This document shows positions 27,552 through 35,519 of a stretch of DNA of 64,000 bases, piece after piece. Position 1 is the stretch's first letter, and every line of letters starts with the position of its first letter. The stretch covers positions 62,001 through 126,000 of the forward strand of contig NZ_FTMO01000006.1 of the NCBI RefSeq assembly GCF_900156025.1, given 5' to 3'. Below the pieces are notes generated by a model. The model searched no databases and was not told where the DNA came from. It was given only the letters and a program-made list of their open reading frames with translations. The position numbers and the translations under genes were made by a program. Source of the DNA: Allobosea sp. TND4EK4. GTDB lineage: Bacteria; Pseudomonadota; Alphaproteobacteria; Rhizobiales; Beijerinckiaceae.

Positions 27552-30500
27552 TCCGCTGCCTCCCGCGCCAGGAAGGCGCCGACGGAATTGCGCCGGCTGG
27601 TCCACAGGCCCCGGCGTGCGGCGTCAGTGAGGCGGGCGCGGATTGCGGCGGCGGCCGGCGCATTGGCGGCCTCGATCGCGGCCCAGACCTGCGCATCGGC
27701 GCACCACGCCTGGAAGACCGCCTCGAACAGCCCGTCCGAGACCGCATCCGTGCTCGCCGCGAAGACGAACAGCGTGTCGCAGGCCTCGGCGAGTTCCGCC
27801 GCGCCGCGCCAGCCATGGGCGAGCTGGGCGGAAATCCAGCGCGGATGCGTCAGCCGGCCATGCACGATGCGGGCGATGTCCTCGGCCAGCATGCGGGCCT
27901 TGGGCGCCTCCGGCTGCGAGCTGTCGAGGCTGTAGAGGGCGGGCTCGGCGCCGAGCGCCTTCGCCGCGGCTGCCAGCCCGCCGATGGCGTCGGCCGCGCT
28001 CGTCGCCTCCAGGATATCGCGGCCGGGCGTGTCGCTGACATGGATGAAGGCGTCGGCCGCTCGGATACGTCCGGCGAAACCGGCATCTGCCGCCGCCGTT
28101 CCCTCCGGCCCGCCATAGGCATGGTCCGACGCCGCGAGGTAAGCCGCACCCAGCTCGGCTCGCTCGCTCCACACGCCGTCGAGAGCCCGGTCGGCCATCG
28201 CCGCGCCGTAGCGGCCGGGCGCGGCGCCGAAGATGCGCGCAGCCTGCTCGCCGCGCCGCCGCGCCGCCGCCAGCTCGTTCCATTCGTCGCTCTCGTCCAG
28301 CGCGGCGACGGCTTGGGCCGCCTGGTCGATCAGCCCGATCTGCGCGGGAAACGTGTCGCGGAAAGTCCCCGAAATCCGGACCGTCACGTCGAGCCGGGGA
28401 AAGGCGAGCTTCGGCTGGGGGGTGACGGAAAAGCCGGTGACGCGGGTCGAGGCGGTGTCCCAGAGCGGCTCCACCCCCATCAGCGCCAGCACATGGGCGA
28501 TGTCCTCGCCGCCGGAGCGCAGCGTCGGCGAGGCCCAGAGATCCATCACGATGCGGCGCGGATAATCGCCATGCTCCTGCAGGTGCCGCGAGACGACTGC
28601 CTGCGCCGCGAGCTTTCCGAGTCGCGCGGCGGCGCGCGTGGGAATGGCACGCGGGTCGAGCGTCGAGAGGTTGCGCCCGGTCGGAAGCACGTCCGGCCGG
28701 CCGCGATGCGGCGAGCCGGCGGGTCCGGGCGGCACGAAGCGGCCGCCGAGCGCGGCAAGGAGGCTTTCCCGTTCGTTTGCGGCCGAAGCCGGGTCGATCT
28801 CGGAGTGCCCGAAGACGTGCAGCCCGTCGCGGAAGGGCAGTTCGGCGATGTCGCAGAGATGCGCGTCGAGCCGGGTCAACGCCTCGCTCATCGCCATGCC
28901 CGGCGTGACGCCGCAGGAGGCTGCGAGCCCGCTTGCCTCGGCCCGGGACAGGATCTCCGCCGCGACGAGATCGGCCCGGCGCGGGTCGAGCATCTGCGCC
29001 TGGCTGAATTCCTCGACGAGATCGCGCAGCAGGGCGGTTTCGCCCGCCGCTTCGCTCGCCGCGAGCGGGGGCGGCAGATGGCCGAGCGTCACCGCCGAGA
29101 GCCGGCGCTTGGCCGGCGCGGCCTCGCCGGGGTCGTCGACCACATAGGGGTAGATCACCGGCAGCCCGCCGACCGCCAGGCGTGGCCAGCACGCGGCCGA
29201 AAGCGCCACCGCCTTGCCCGGCAGCCACTCCGTCGTGCCATGCGTGCCGAGATGGATCAGCGCATCGATGGCCTCGCTGCGACGCAGCGCGAGGTAGAAG
29301 GCGAGATAGCCATGGCAAGGCGGCGCGTCCGGGTCGTGATAGCGCGCCTTGCGGTCGGGCGTGGCGTCGCGCGGCGGCTGCAGCGCGACAGCGAGGGTGC
29401 CGAAGCGCACGGCGCGAAAGCGGAAGACCCCGTCATGGCAGGCGGGGTCGGTCTCCGGCTCGCCATGGGCGGCGAGCAGAGCCTGGCGCGCGGCGGCGGG
29501 GATGGTGCCCAGCCAGTCGCGATAGGCGGCAAGGGGGAGGGCAAGGTCGGCGGGGCCGGCGGTCAGGACCTGCATCAGCCGCGCGCCTTCGGTCGGATCC
29601 GCGCGCTCCGAGGGCGCCTCCACCTGATATCCCGCCTCCGCCAGCAACGCCCGGATCGCCGCCACACTTGCCGGCGTGTCGAGCCCGACGGCAAATCCGG
29701 CCCGGCCCCCGCGAGCGGGGTAATCCGACATCACCAGCGCGAGCCTGCGATCAGCGATGGGCTTGCGCGCCAGCCCGATCCAGCCGGCAGCGAGATCGGC
29801 CAGAGCCGCGACACCGTCGTGATCGGGCACGAGCCGGCGGATCGCGAGCCCCGTTCCCGGATCGACCGTCTCCGCCTTGAAGGCGACGGGGATCGCACCG
29901 ATGCGCCCGTCGAATTCCGGCAGCGCCACCTGCATGGCGAGGTCGGTGGCGGAGAGACCCCGCGGGGAAGCCGCCCAGGCGTCGCGCGGGCTGCCGACCG
30001 GCACCGCCTGCAGGATCGGGCAATCGCCGCCATCGAGCGCGAAGCCGTCATCCTCACGGGCGGAGAAGCCGGTGGTGGCGACGATCAGCGCCGGCTTGGC
30101 AGCGGCCGTCAGCGCCGCCAGTTCCGCCAGCACCGCAGGATCCTTCAGGCCCGTCAGGGCGAGCGGCAGCGGCGCCAGCCCGCGCGCGGCCAGGGCCGCC
30201 GCAAGCGCCTCGGCCATGGCGGTGTCTCCGGCGGCGATGCCGGAGCGGTAGAGCAGGATCGGGACGAGGGGCCTGTCCCGCGGCAAGACCGCCAGCGCGT
30301 CCCGCCAGGGCAGCGGTCTGGCCGCCTCGTCCAGCGCGAAGAGCGGGGGCAGCGGGACCGGCGCCAGAGCGGCGGGGTCGGGCAGTTGGTCCGGAACGGA
30401 CCCGCCGGCGAGCAATGGCGCGTTCGTGGCGGCCAGGAATCGTCCCGACACAGCCAGCAGCCGGCGCATGTTCTCGGCGCCGCCGGCCCTGAAATAGCCG

Positions 30501-30910
30501 AGGATCGCCTGCGCGCAGAGGGCGGGCACGGTGCCGTATTCCGCCAGCCGGTCGTCATCCCGGTCGTCTCCCGGCAGGACGGCGAGTGCAATGCCCTTCG
30601 CACGGCAGGTTCGCGCCAGTTGCTCGACGCCGTAGCGCCAGTAGTCCAGCCCGCCGAGGCAGCGCACCAGCACGAAGCGGCACTGCGAGGCGGTCTTCCC
30701 GATCATGAGATCGACCGAGAGCGGGTGCTTCAGCCGCCTGAGCGAGGCGAGGCGGACCGACGGCGTGCCTGCTCCAGCGGCCGCCGCCGCCAGCGCCGAA
30801 AGGTCGCTGTCGGCGAAGGAGAGCACCAGCACATCCCCCCGCGGCAGGCCAAGATCGACGGCGTCCTCGCCGTCGTCGAGCCTGATCTCGCTGGTGGGCA
30901 GGAGGTGCAT
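27548..30910 (-). CDS. cobN: cobaltochelatase subunit CobN
   Basis: Large ATP-dependent cobaltochelatase subunit of the aerobic pathway, which inserts cobalt into hydrogenobyrinic acid a,c-diamide together with CobS and CobT (neither in this window). At 1120 aa it is somewhat shorter than the roughly 1250 aa typical of the family; no break is visible. Features include the middle segment HLGTHGTTEWLPGKA with conserved histidines and GYPARGGRAGFAVGLDTP. It begins 9 nt after cobW and overlaps cobG by 4 nt. The long open frame on the opposite strand is a GC-driven shadow. Confidence 0.95.
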   Translation of the reverse strand: MHLLPTSEIRLDDGEDAVDLGLPRGDVLVLSFADSDLSALAAAAAGAGTPSVRLASLRRLKHPLSVDLMIGKTASQCRFVLVRCLGGLDYWRYGVEQLARTCRAKGIALAVLPGDDRDDDRLAEYGTVPALCAQAILGYFRAGGAENMRRLLAVSGRFLAATNAPLLAGGSVPDQLPDPAALAPVPLPPLFALDEAARPLPWRDALAVLPRDRPLVPILLYRSGIAAGDTAMAEALAAALAARGLAPLPLALTGLKDPAVLAELAALTAAAKPALIVATTGFSAREDDGFALDGGDCPILQAVPVGSPRDAWAASPRGLSATDLAMQVALPEFDGRIGAIPVAFKAETVDPGTGLAIRRLVPDHDGVAALADLAAGWIGLARKPIADRRLALVMSDYPARGGRAGFAVGLDTPASVAAIRALLAEAGYQVEAPSERADPTEGARLMQVLTAGPADLALPLAAYRDWLGTIPAAARQALLAAHGEPETDPACHDGVFRFRAVRFGTLAVALQPPRDATPDRKARYHDPDAPPCHGYLAFYLALRRSEAIDALIHLGTHGTTEWLPGKAVALSAACWPRLAVGGLPVIYPYVVDDPGEAAPAKRRLSAVTLGHLPPPLAASEAAGETALLRDLVEEFSQAQMLDPRRADLVAAEILSRAEASGLAASCGVTPGMAMSEALTRLDAHLCDIAELPFRDGLHVFGHSEIDPASAANERESLLAALGGRFVPPGPAGSPHRGRPDVLPTGRNLSTLDPRAIPTRAAARLGKLAAQAVVSRHLQEHGDYPRRIVMDLWASPTLRSGGEDIAHVLALMGVEPLWDTASTRVTGFSVTPQPKLAFPRLDVTVRISGTFRDTFPAQIGLIDQAAQAVAALDESDEWNELAAARRRGEQAARIFGAAPGRYGAAMADRALDGVWSERAELGAAYLAASDHAYGGPEGTAAADAGFAGRIRAADAFIHVSDTPGRDILEATSAADAIGGLAAAAKALGAEPALYSLDSSQPEAPKARMLAEDIARIVHGRLTHPRWISAQLAHGWRGAAELAEACDTLFVFAASTDAVSDGLFEAVFQAWCADAQVWAAIEAANAPAAAAIRARLTDAARRGLWTSRRNSVGAFLAREAAE

Positions 30911-30919
30911 GGGGCGCGG

Positions 30920-31978
30920 TCAGGCTCCGGCGAGCGCGGCTTCCACCGCCTTGAGATCGAAGCCCTTGAGGCCGATCACGGTCAGCTTGCCGTCGCGCGC
31001 TTCGCTCGCCGCCCAGGGCCGGTCGAAATGATGGCCGACACGCCGCCCGACGCCCTGCACCACGAGGCGCATCGGCTTGCCCGGCACGGAAGCGAAGCCC
31101 TTGAGCCGCAGCACGCCATCCGCCTCGGCCGCCTTGGCGACGCGGGCCGACAGGTCCTCCGGCGATAAGCCCGCCGGCAGCGGCAGCGCGACGGAGTCGA
31201 AATCGTCATGGTCGTGCTCGTGCTCGCCCTCGCCATGGTGGGAGGGCCGCGCGGCCAGATCGCTCTCGGCAGCCGCGCTTAAGCCCACGATCAAGGCGGG
31301 CTCGACCTTGCCGTGGCTGGTCTCGACGATCTTGATCGCCCTGGGCAGATGCGCGGCGATCTCCCCCTTCACCCGCGCCCGGGCAGCCTCGTCGAGGAGG
31401 TCGCTCTTGTTGAGCAGGATCAGGTCGGCGCAGAGGATCTGGTCCTCGAACACCTCTTCCAGCGGATTGTCGTGATCGACATTGGTATCGGCCGCGCGCT
31501 GGGCCGCGAGAGCCTGCGGGTCGTCGGCGAACTGGCCTTCCGCCACCGCCGGCCCGTCGACCACCGCGATGACACCGTCGACGGTGACGCGGGCGCGGAT
31601 CGCCGGCCAGTTGAAGGCCTGCACCAGCGGCTTGGGCAGGGCGAGGCCGGAGGTCTCGATCAGGATATGCTCGGGGGGCTCGGCCCGGTTCAGCAGTTTT
31701 TCCAATGCCGGCACGAAATCGTCGGCCACGGTGCAGCAGATGCAGCCATTCGGCAGCTCGACCACGTCCTCCTCCGAGCAGCCGGCGATGCCGCAGCCCT
31801 TCAGGAACTCGCCGTCGAAGCCGAGATCGCCAAATTCATTGACGAGCACGGCGAGCTTCTTGCCCTCGGCGTTTTCGAGCAGATGCCGCACCAGCGTCGT
31901 CTTTCCGGCCCCGAGGAAGCCGGTGACGATGGTGCAGGGCGTCTTGGTCAGTGCGGTCTTGGTCAAAGAGTCGGTCAT
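30920..31978 (-). CDS. cobW: cobalamin biosynthesis GTPase CobW
   Basis: A 352-aa COG0523 metal-chaperone GTPase, thought to deliver cobalt for insertion by CobN. P-loop GFLGAGKTTL (about residue 19), metal-binding CxCC motif in NGCICCT, the Walker B-like ETSGLA, and the guanine specificity motif NKSD. A histidine- and acid-rich loop (SHHGEGEHEHDHDD) lies between the GTPase and C-terminal domains and probably binds metal. AAGGA precedes the ATG at good distance. It starts 4 nt after the DUF1636 stop. Confidence 0.95.
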   Translation of the reverse strand: MTDSLTKTALTKTPCTIVTGFLGAGKTTLVRHLLENAEGKKLAVLVNEFGDLGFDGEFLKGCGIAGCSEEDVVELPNGCICCTVADDFVPALEKLLNRAEPPEHILIETSGLALPKPLVQAFNWPAIRARVTVDGVIAVVDGPAVAEGQFADDPQALAAQRAADTNVDHDNPLEEVFEDQILCADLILLNKSDLLDEAARARVKGEIAAHLPRAIKIVETSHGKVEPALIVGLSAAAESDLAARPSHHGEGEHEHDHDDFDSVALPLPAGLSPEDLSARVAKAAEADGVLRLKGFASVPGKPMRLVVQGVGRRVGHHFDRPWAASEARDGKLTVIGLKGFDLKAVEAALAGA

Positions 31979-31982
31979 GAGC

Positions 31983-32402
31983 TTATCCTTGCTGGCGCGC
32001 CGGCAGAGGCGGCACGCGCGCGACCACGCCCTTGCGGAAGGACTGCGGCCGTTCTTTCCAGGGAACGATGCCGTTGGCGCTGGCGGCATAGGCCTCCGCC
32101 GCGCCGACGATCTCGTCGAGATGGGTCTGGGTGTCGAGGTCGCCGATCAGATAGGTCCATTTGCCCTCGCTGCTGAGCGCGATGGTGCAGGGCCTCTTGC
32201 AGACGGCGAGGCATTCGACGGGCAGCACGGCAATCGTGCTGCCCTTTGCCGAAAGCTGCGCGGTCAGGGCCTCCGCGAGCGCAATGCCCGGCTGGTCATA
32301 GCCTTCCGGGAGATCGGCGCGGGCGCGGCGGCAGGCCGTGCAGACATGGATCGTGAGATCCTGGATGGCACGGCCCTGGATGGCGAGGTCGCCCTCGGTC
32401 AT
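31983..32402 (-). CDS. DUF1636 family protein, thioredoxin-like [2Fe-2S]/metal-binding
   Basis: A 139-aa protein with cysteines in HVCTACRR and CLAVCKRPC, the layout of thioredoxin-like ferredoxins, though binding of a cluster or metal is inferred. DUF1636 genes are recurrent neighbours of cobW and cbt genes in alphaproteobacteria. It lies between cbtA and cobW in the riboswitch-controlled run, so a role in cobalt handling or redox support of the pathway is likely but unproven. Confidence 0.8.
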   Translation of the reverse strand: MTEGDLAIQGRAIQDLTIHVCTACRRARADLPEGYDQPGIALAEALTAQLSAKGSTIAVLPVECLAVCKRPCTIALSSEGKWTYLIGDLDTQTHLDEIVGAAEAYAASANGIVPWKERPQSFRKGVVARVPPLPARQQG

Positions 32403-32443
32403 GGCTTGCCTCTGTGAAGTGGCGCCCGCAGGGGCGGCGCCGC

Positions 32444-33184
32444 TCACGCTGCGGCCATGCGCCGGTCCATGCGCGGCCAGAGCGTGCCGACCGCGAAGGC
32501 GGTCGCCAGCCACAGCGCCGCCTGGATGCCGAGCGAGAGCGAGGTGAAATGCGCGGCGAGCTCGGCCGGAACCTTGCTTTCCGGTGTCGGCGCATGCGGC
32601 GCCCCGACGAGATGCGGCAGCAGGATCAGTGCGACCGCCAGCAGCTTGAGCCAGGGCGCCTCGTGGCGCAGGAACAGGAAGAGCCCGGTCCCTGTCGCCG
32701 CGGCCGTGCCGAGCCACCAGATCTGTCGCTCCTGCAAGGCGGCCGAAGCGGCGCCCGGCAATTCCGGTGCGAGCCCCATCCCCGGCGCGAGGCCGAAGGC
32801 AAGGAAGCCGCAGGCACCCCAGATCAGCGCCCGGCGCGGATCGATGGCGTCGCCCGCCGCGATCATCCCGGCGAGCAGCAACGCCGCGAAACCGATCGCC
32901 GTGCCGATGGTCGTGGCGCTGGTGAAGAGCAGGCGCTGGAGGCCGTCCGCGGGCTTCCATTCATCGTGCTCGGCCCCTGCGGCGTGATCGGTGCCGCTAT
33001 GGGCGAGGATGATGCGCGCGCCGCCGGTCAGGGCAGCATGCGGGGCGGGAGGCGCGGCGAGCGCGCTTTCATAGCGTTCCGCCTTCAGGATGAGCGGTGT
33101 GGTGGTGACATGCTGAAGGGCGGCGATGACGAGCCCAGCCAGAAGCCCGGCCAGCAGGCTGACCGTGAGAACACGCGTGACCAT
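32444..33184 (-). CDS. cbtA: cobalt transporter subunit CbtA
   Basis: A 246-aa integral membrane protein of the CbtA family with about five to six hydrophobic helices (LLAGLLAGLVIAALQHV at the N-terminus) and a periplasmic loop with scattered histidines (SGTDHAAGAEHDEW). CbtA with CbtB is a B12-riboswitch-associated putative cobalt importer. It starts 12 nt after cbtB. Confidence 0.9.
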   Translation of the reverse strand: MVTRVLTVSLLAGLLAGLVIAALQHVTTTPLILKAERYESALAAPPAPHAALTGGARIILAHSGTDHAAGAEHDEWKPADGLQRLLFTSATTIGTAIGFAALLLAGMIAAGDAIDPRRALIWGACGFLAFGLAPGMGLAPELPGAASAALQERQIWWLGTAAATGTGLFLFLRHEAPWLKLLAVALILLPHLVGAPHAPTPESKVPAELAAHFTSLSLGIQAALWLATAFAVGTLWPRMDRRMAAA

Positions 33185-33196
33185 GATGGCTTTTCC

Positions 33197-33373
33197 TCAG
33201 TGGCAGGGAAAAGCGAGGCCGTGGCGGGTGTCGTGCGCGGCGTTGTGCACGCTCGTCGAGGCCGCGAAACCGGTCGTGTAGACCAGCGCGAGACCGATCA
33301 CGAGCGCGGCCGCGACGGCCTTCACGCGCTCCGAGACGCTGCTTTGGGGGATGGAAACCGAGACGGTGTTCAT
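33197..33373 (-). CDS. cbtB: cobalt transporter subunit CbtB
   Basis: A 58-aa protein with one membrane helix (about residues 19-40) and a C-terminal histidine/cysteine metal site (VHNAAHDTRHGLAFPCH). This short form with the terminal metal motif is characteristic of CbtB. It is the first gene downstream of the cobalamin riboswitch. Confidence 0.9.
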   Translation of the reverse strand: MNTVSVSIPQSSVSERVKAVAAALVIGLALVYTTGFAASTSVHNAAHDTRHGLAFPCH

Positions 33374-33424
33374 GACTGTTCTCCGTAGCCGCCCCGCCGG
33401 CAGCCTGTTGGATCGTTGCGGGTC

Positions 33425-33590
33425 GACGGCAGGTCTCCTGGCTCGCGGGTCTAGGCATCCTGCTCCGCCTTCCCGGGATGGCTCCCAGTGGCCGATGGCG
33501 CAGAACTCGCCGCTTACAGTTGCGGGGGCAGCCGCGGTCTTGCACCGCGTTCCCTTTTCACCTCCTCGCGGAGGCACCGTCCCGAACATC
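33425..33590 (-). promoter_or_regulatory. cobalamin (B12) riboswitch
   Basis: Read on the minus strand, the element shows the conserved order: GGTGCCTC (33579-33572), AAAAGGGAA, GGTGCAAGACCGCGGC, CCGCAACTGTAAGCGG, GCCACTGGGA (the B12 box region), GGGAAGGC and, at the 3' end, GAGCCAGGAGACCTGCC (ending about 33428). It lies about 55 nt upstream of cbtB, so it should repress cbtB-cbtA-DUF1636-cobW-cobN-cobG-cobH-cobI-cobJ when adenosylcobalamin is plentiful. Confidence 0.95.
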
Positions 33591-33617
33591 ATTAGCCTTG
33601 CTGCGGGGGCTGTGCAA
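33588..33617 (-). promoter_or_regulatory. candidate promoter for the riboswitch transcript
   Basis: On the minus strand TTGCAC (33617-33612) and AATGAT (33593-33588) are 18 nt apart and would start transcription almost exactly at the first riboswitch helix. The matches to the sigma-70 consensus are weak; the position is the main support. Confidence 0.3.
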
Positions 33618-33646
33618 TGAGGGCGTGAGGACATGAAGTCGATCTG

Positions 33647-34162
33647 ATGCCGAGTGAACTTCCCCATCTCACCCTCGTTCTCGGCGGCGCCCGCTCCGGC
33701 AAGAGCCGCCACGCCGAGGCGTTGATCGAGGCGCTGCCGGCGCCCTGGACCTATGTCGCGACCGCGCAGGCCTGGGACGAGGAGATGCGCGAACGCATCG
33801 CCCTGCACCGCGCCCGCCGCCCGAGCGGCTGGGAGACGGTCGACGCCCCGCTCGAGCTTCCCGAGGCGATCGCGGCCCATGCCGGTCGGCCGATCCTGGG
33901 CGATTGCCTGACGCTCTGGCTGACCAATCTCATCCTCGCCGAACGCGATACGGCTGCTGCCGGCGCCGCCCTCCTCGCCGCCTGCGAGCGGGCTTGCGCT
34001 CCGTTGGTGCTGGTCTCCAACGAGGTCGGGCTTGGCATCGTGCCGGACAACGCGCTGGCCCGGCGCTTCCGCGACGAGGCCGGGCGCCTCCATCAGGCGC
34101 TTGCGGCGCGGGCGTCGAGCGTGGTCTTCATGGTGGCCGGCCTGCCGATGCAGGTGAAATGA
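33647..34162 (+). CDS. cobU: adenosylcobinamide kinase / adenosylcobinamide-phosphate guanylyltransferase
   Basis: A 171-aa bifunctional enzyme of nucleotide-loop assembly (also named CobP). The P-loop is GGARSGKSRHAE, followed by YVATAQAWDEEM and HRARRP (with the guanylylated-histidine region), CLTLWLTNL and SNEVGLGIVP. It is divergent from the riboswitch operon and overlaps cobO by 4 nt (ATGA). Confidence 0.94.
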   Translation: MPSELPHLTLVLGGARSGKSRHAEALIEALPAPWTYVATAQAWDEEMRERIALHRARRPSGWETVDAPLELPEAIAAHAGRPILGDCLTLWLTNLILAERDTAAAGAALLAACERACAPLVLVSNEVGLGIVPDNALARRFRDEAGRLHQALAARASSVVFMVAGLPMQVK

Positions 34163-34785
34163 ATCTGAGCGAAAGAATGACGGACACCGAAGACGCCGCG
34201 CGCCACAAGGCCAAGATGGCGAAGCGCAAGGCGGTGCAGGACGCCGAGGTCGCCGGAAAGACCCTCGAGAAGGGCCTGCTGATCGTCAACACCGGGCCGG
34301 GCAAGGGCAAGTCCACCGCCGCCTTCGGGCTGATGCTGCGCGCGCTCGGCCATGGCTGGCGCGTCGGCGTGGTGCAGTTCATCAAGGGCGCCTGGGAGAC
34401 CGGCGAGCGCAAGGCGCTGGCGGCCTTTCCGGGGCAGGTCGACTGGCACAGCATGGGCGAGGGCTTCACCTGGGAGACGCAGGACAAGGCCCGCGACATC
34501 GCCGCCGCCGCCCGCGCCTTCGGCAAGGCCAGGGAGTTGATGGCCGACCCTGAGATCCGGCTGCTCGTGCTCGACGAACTCAACATCGCCCTGCGCTACG
34601 ACTATCTGCCGCTCGCCGAGGTCGTGGAGACCTTGAGCGCCCGCCGCCCCGACCTGCACATCGTCGTGACCGGCCGCAACGCCAAGCCGGAGCTGATCGC
34701 CGCCGCCGACCTCGTCACCGAGATGACGCTGGTGAAGCACCACTTCGCCGCCGGCGTGAAGGCGCAGGAAGGGATCGAGTTCTGA
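34159..34785 (+). CDS. cobO: cob(I)yrinic acid a,c-diamide adenosyltransferase CobO
   Basis: A 208-aa CobA/CobO/BtuR-family enzyme that transfers the adenosyl group of ATP to the corrin cobalt. The N-terminal helix is KAKMAKRKAVQDAEV, P-loop NTGPGKGKSTAAFG, and LLVLDELNIALRY and VTGRNAKPELI complete the family pattern. Its start is inside the cobU stop. It ends 6 nt before the convergent, damaged vapC. Confidence 0.95.
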   Translation: MNLSERMTDTEDAARHKAKMAKRKAVQDAEVAGKTLEKGLLIVNTGPGKGKSTAAFGLMLRALGHGWRVGVVQFIKGAWETGERKALAAFPGQVDWHSMGEGFTWETQDKARDIAAAARAFGKARELMADPEIRLLVLDELNIALRYDYLPLAEVVETLSARRPDLHIVVTGRNAKPELIAAADLVTEMTLVKHHFAAGVKAQEGIEF

Positions 34786-34791
34786 ACGGCT

Positions 34792-35233
34792 TCAGCTCTG
34801 CGGAATCAGATGCAGAGCCGCTGCGCCGCCGCGGACGGGATTTGCCGCGAGCCGCGCATCGAAGGTGGCCAACCGGCCGCCTTCGAGACGGCGAGCGCGA
34901 GGAGATAGGTATCGGTCACATGCAGGGAATGAATGAGTTGCGGCAACTCGACCAGCGGCTCGTCCAGCAGGCTGATCGAGTCCGGCCAAAAACAGTGGCC
35001 GGGCGCGCGGCGCAGTTCTCCCAGAATGCGTGCCACCCCTGCGGGGACGATTGAGCCTGCGGAAATGGATAGCGAGGATTCCCGAGGATCCGGATCGTGC
35101 CGTTCTCAACCAGGGGACAGGTCGCCCAGGAACGATGGCCAGTGGCCGCGAACCATTCATGGGCCGCCGAAGCATGGATATGCTGAGGATCGATCAGCGC
35201 GATCAGAACATTGATGTCGGGCAGATAAGTCAC
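34792..35233 (-). pseudogene. VapC-type PIN-domain toxin, broken by two frameshifts
   Basis: Read on the minus strand the protein starts MTYLPDINVLIALID (a GTG start overlapping the antitoxin stop by 4 nt), with the first catalytic aspartate of a PIN domain. The frame is lost near 35035-35055 (a CCCCGCAGGGG stretch) and continues in the next frame as VARILGELRR ... VTDTYLLALAVSK. It is lost again near 34877-34884 (AAGGCGGCCGG) and finishes in the third frame as GRLATFDARL ... LHLIPQS. Each break is explained by one missing base; adding both gives 444 nt, an intact 147-residue protein of normal family size. It is either a true pseudogene or two sequencing indels in GC-rich runs. Confidence 0.75.
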
Positions 35234-35439
35234 GGCTCTTCGTCGCGGAGCGCATTCACCATTTCGAGCGTGACGACGACGCCGGGCCGCCGCGGCAACA
35301 GCGGGATCCCGTTGCGGCATTCGATCTCCGTTTGCGGTAGCGCGCTGCGGGCCAGCTCCGAGATCACCTCGCCGATGCTGCGGTTCTGCTCCTGCGCCAG
35401 CTTTTCGGCGGCGCGGACGACGTCGTCGTCGGTCGTCAC
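35230..35439 (-). CDS. VapB-like antitoxin
   Basis: A 69-aa acidic protein beginning with GTG (MTTDDDVVRAAEKLAQEQNRS). The N-terminal half fits a ribbon-helix-helix DNA-binding segment, with GEVISELARSAL as the helix that often follows; the C-terminal tail (NALRDEEP) would bind the toxin. It overlaps the vapC start by 4 nt, the normal arrangement. If the toxin is truly broken, the antitoxin is a remnant. The start codon is the least certain part. Confidence 0.7.
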   Translation of the reverse strand: MTTDDDVVRAAEKLAQEQNRSIGEVISELARSALPQTEIECRNGIPLLPRRPGVVVTLEMVNALRDEEP

Positions 35440-35519
35440 ATGCGTGCCCAAGGCGGCCTCCTGCGGCGGAATGGAGCCATTCCAGCCATCTGTGAGGGAT
35501 CGGTAAGCGCTGCGTCCGC

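Noticed and set aside
27443..31168. A 1241-codon open frame on the plus strand over cobN and cobG
   Set aside because: It is antisense to well-identified cobN, cobG and cobW, is rich in Arg/Gly/Ala/Gln without any recognisable domain, and arises from the codon bias of high-GC DNA.
34792..35320. Separate short genes on the minus strand in three frames
   Set aside because: Their pieces join into one PIN-domain protein if two single-base gaps are restored, so they are fragments of vapC.
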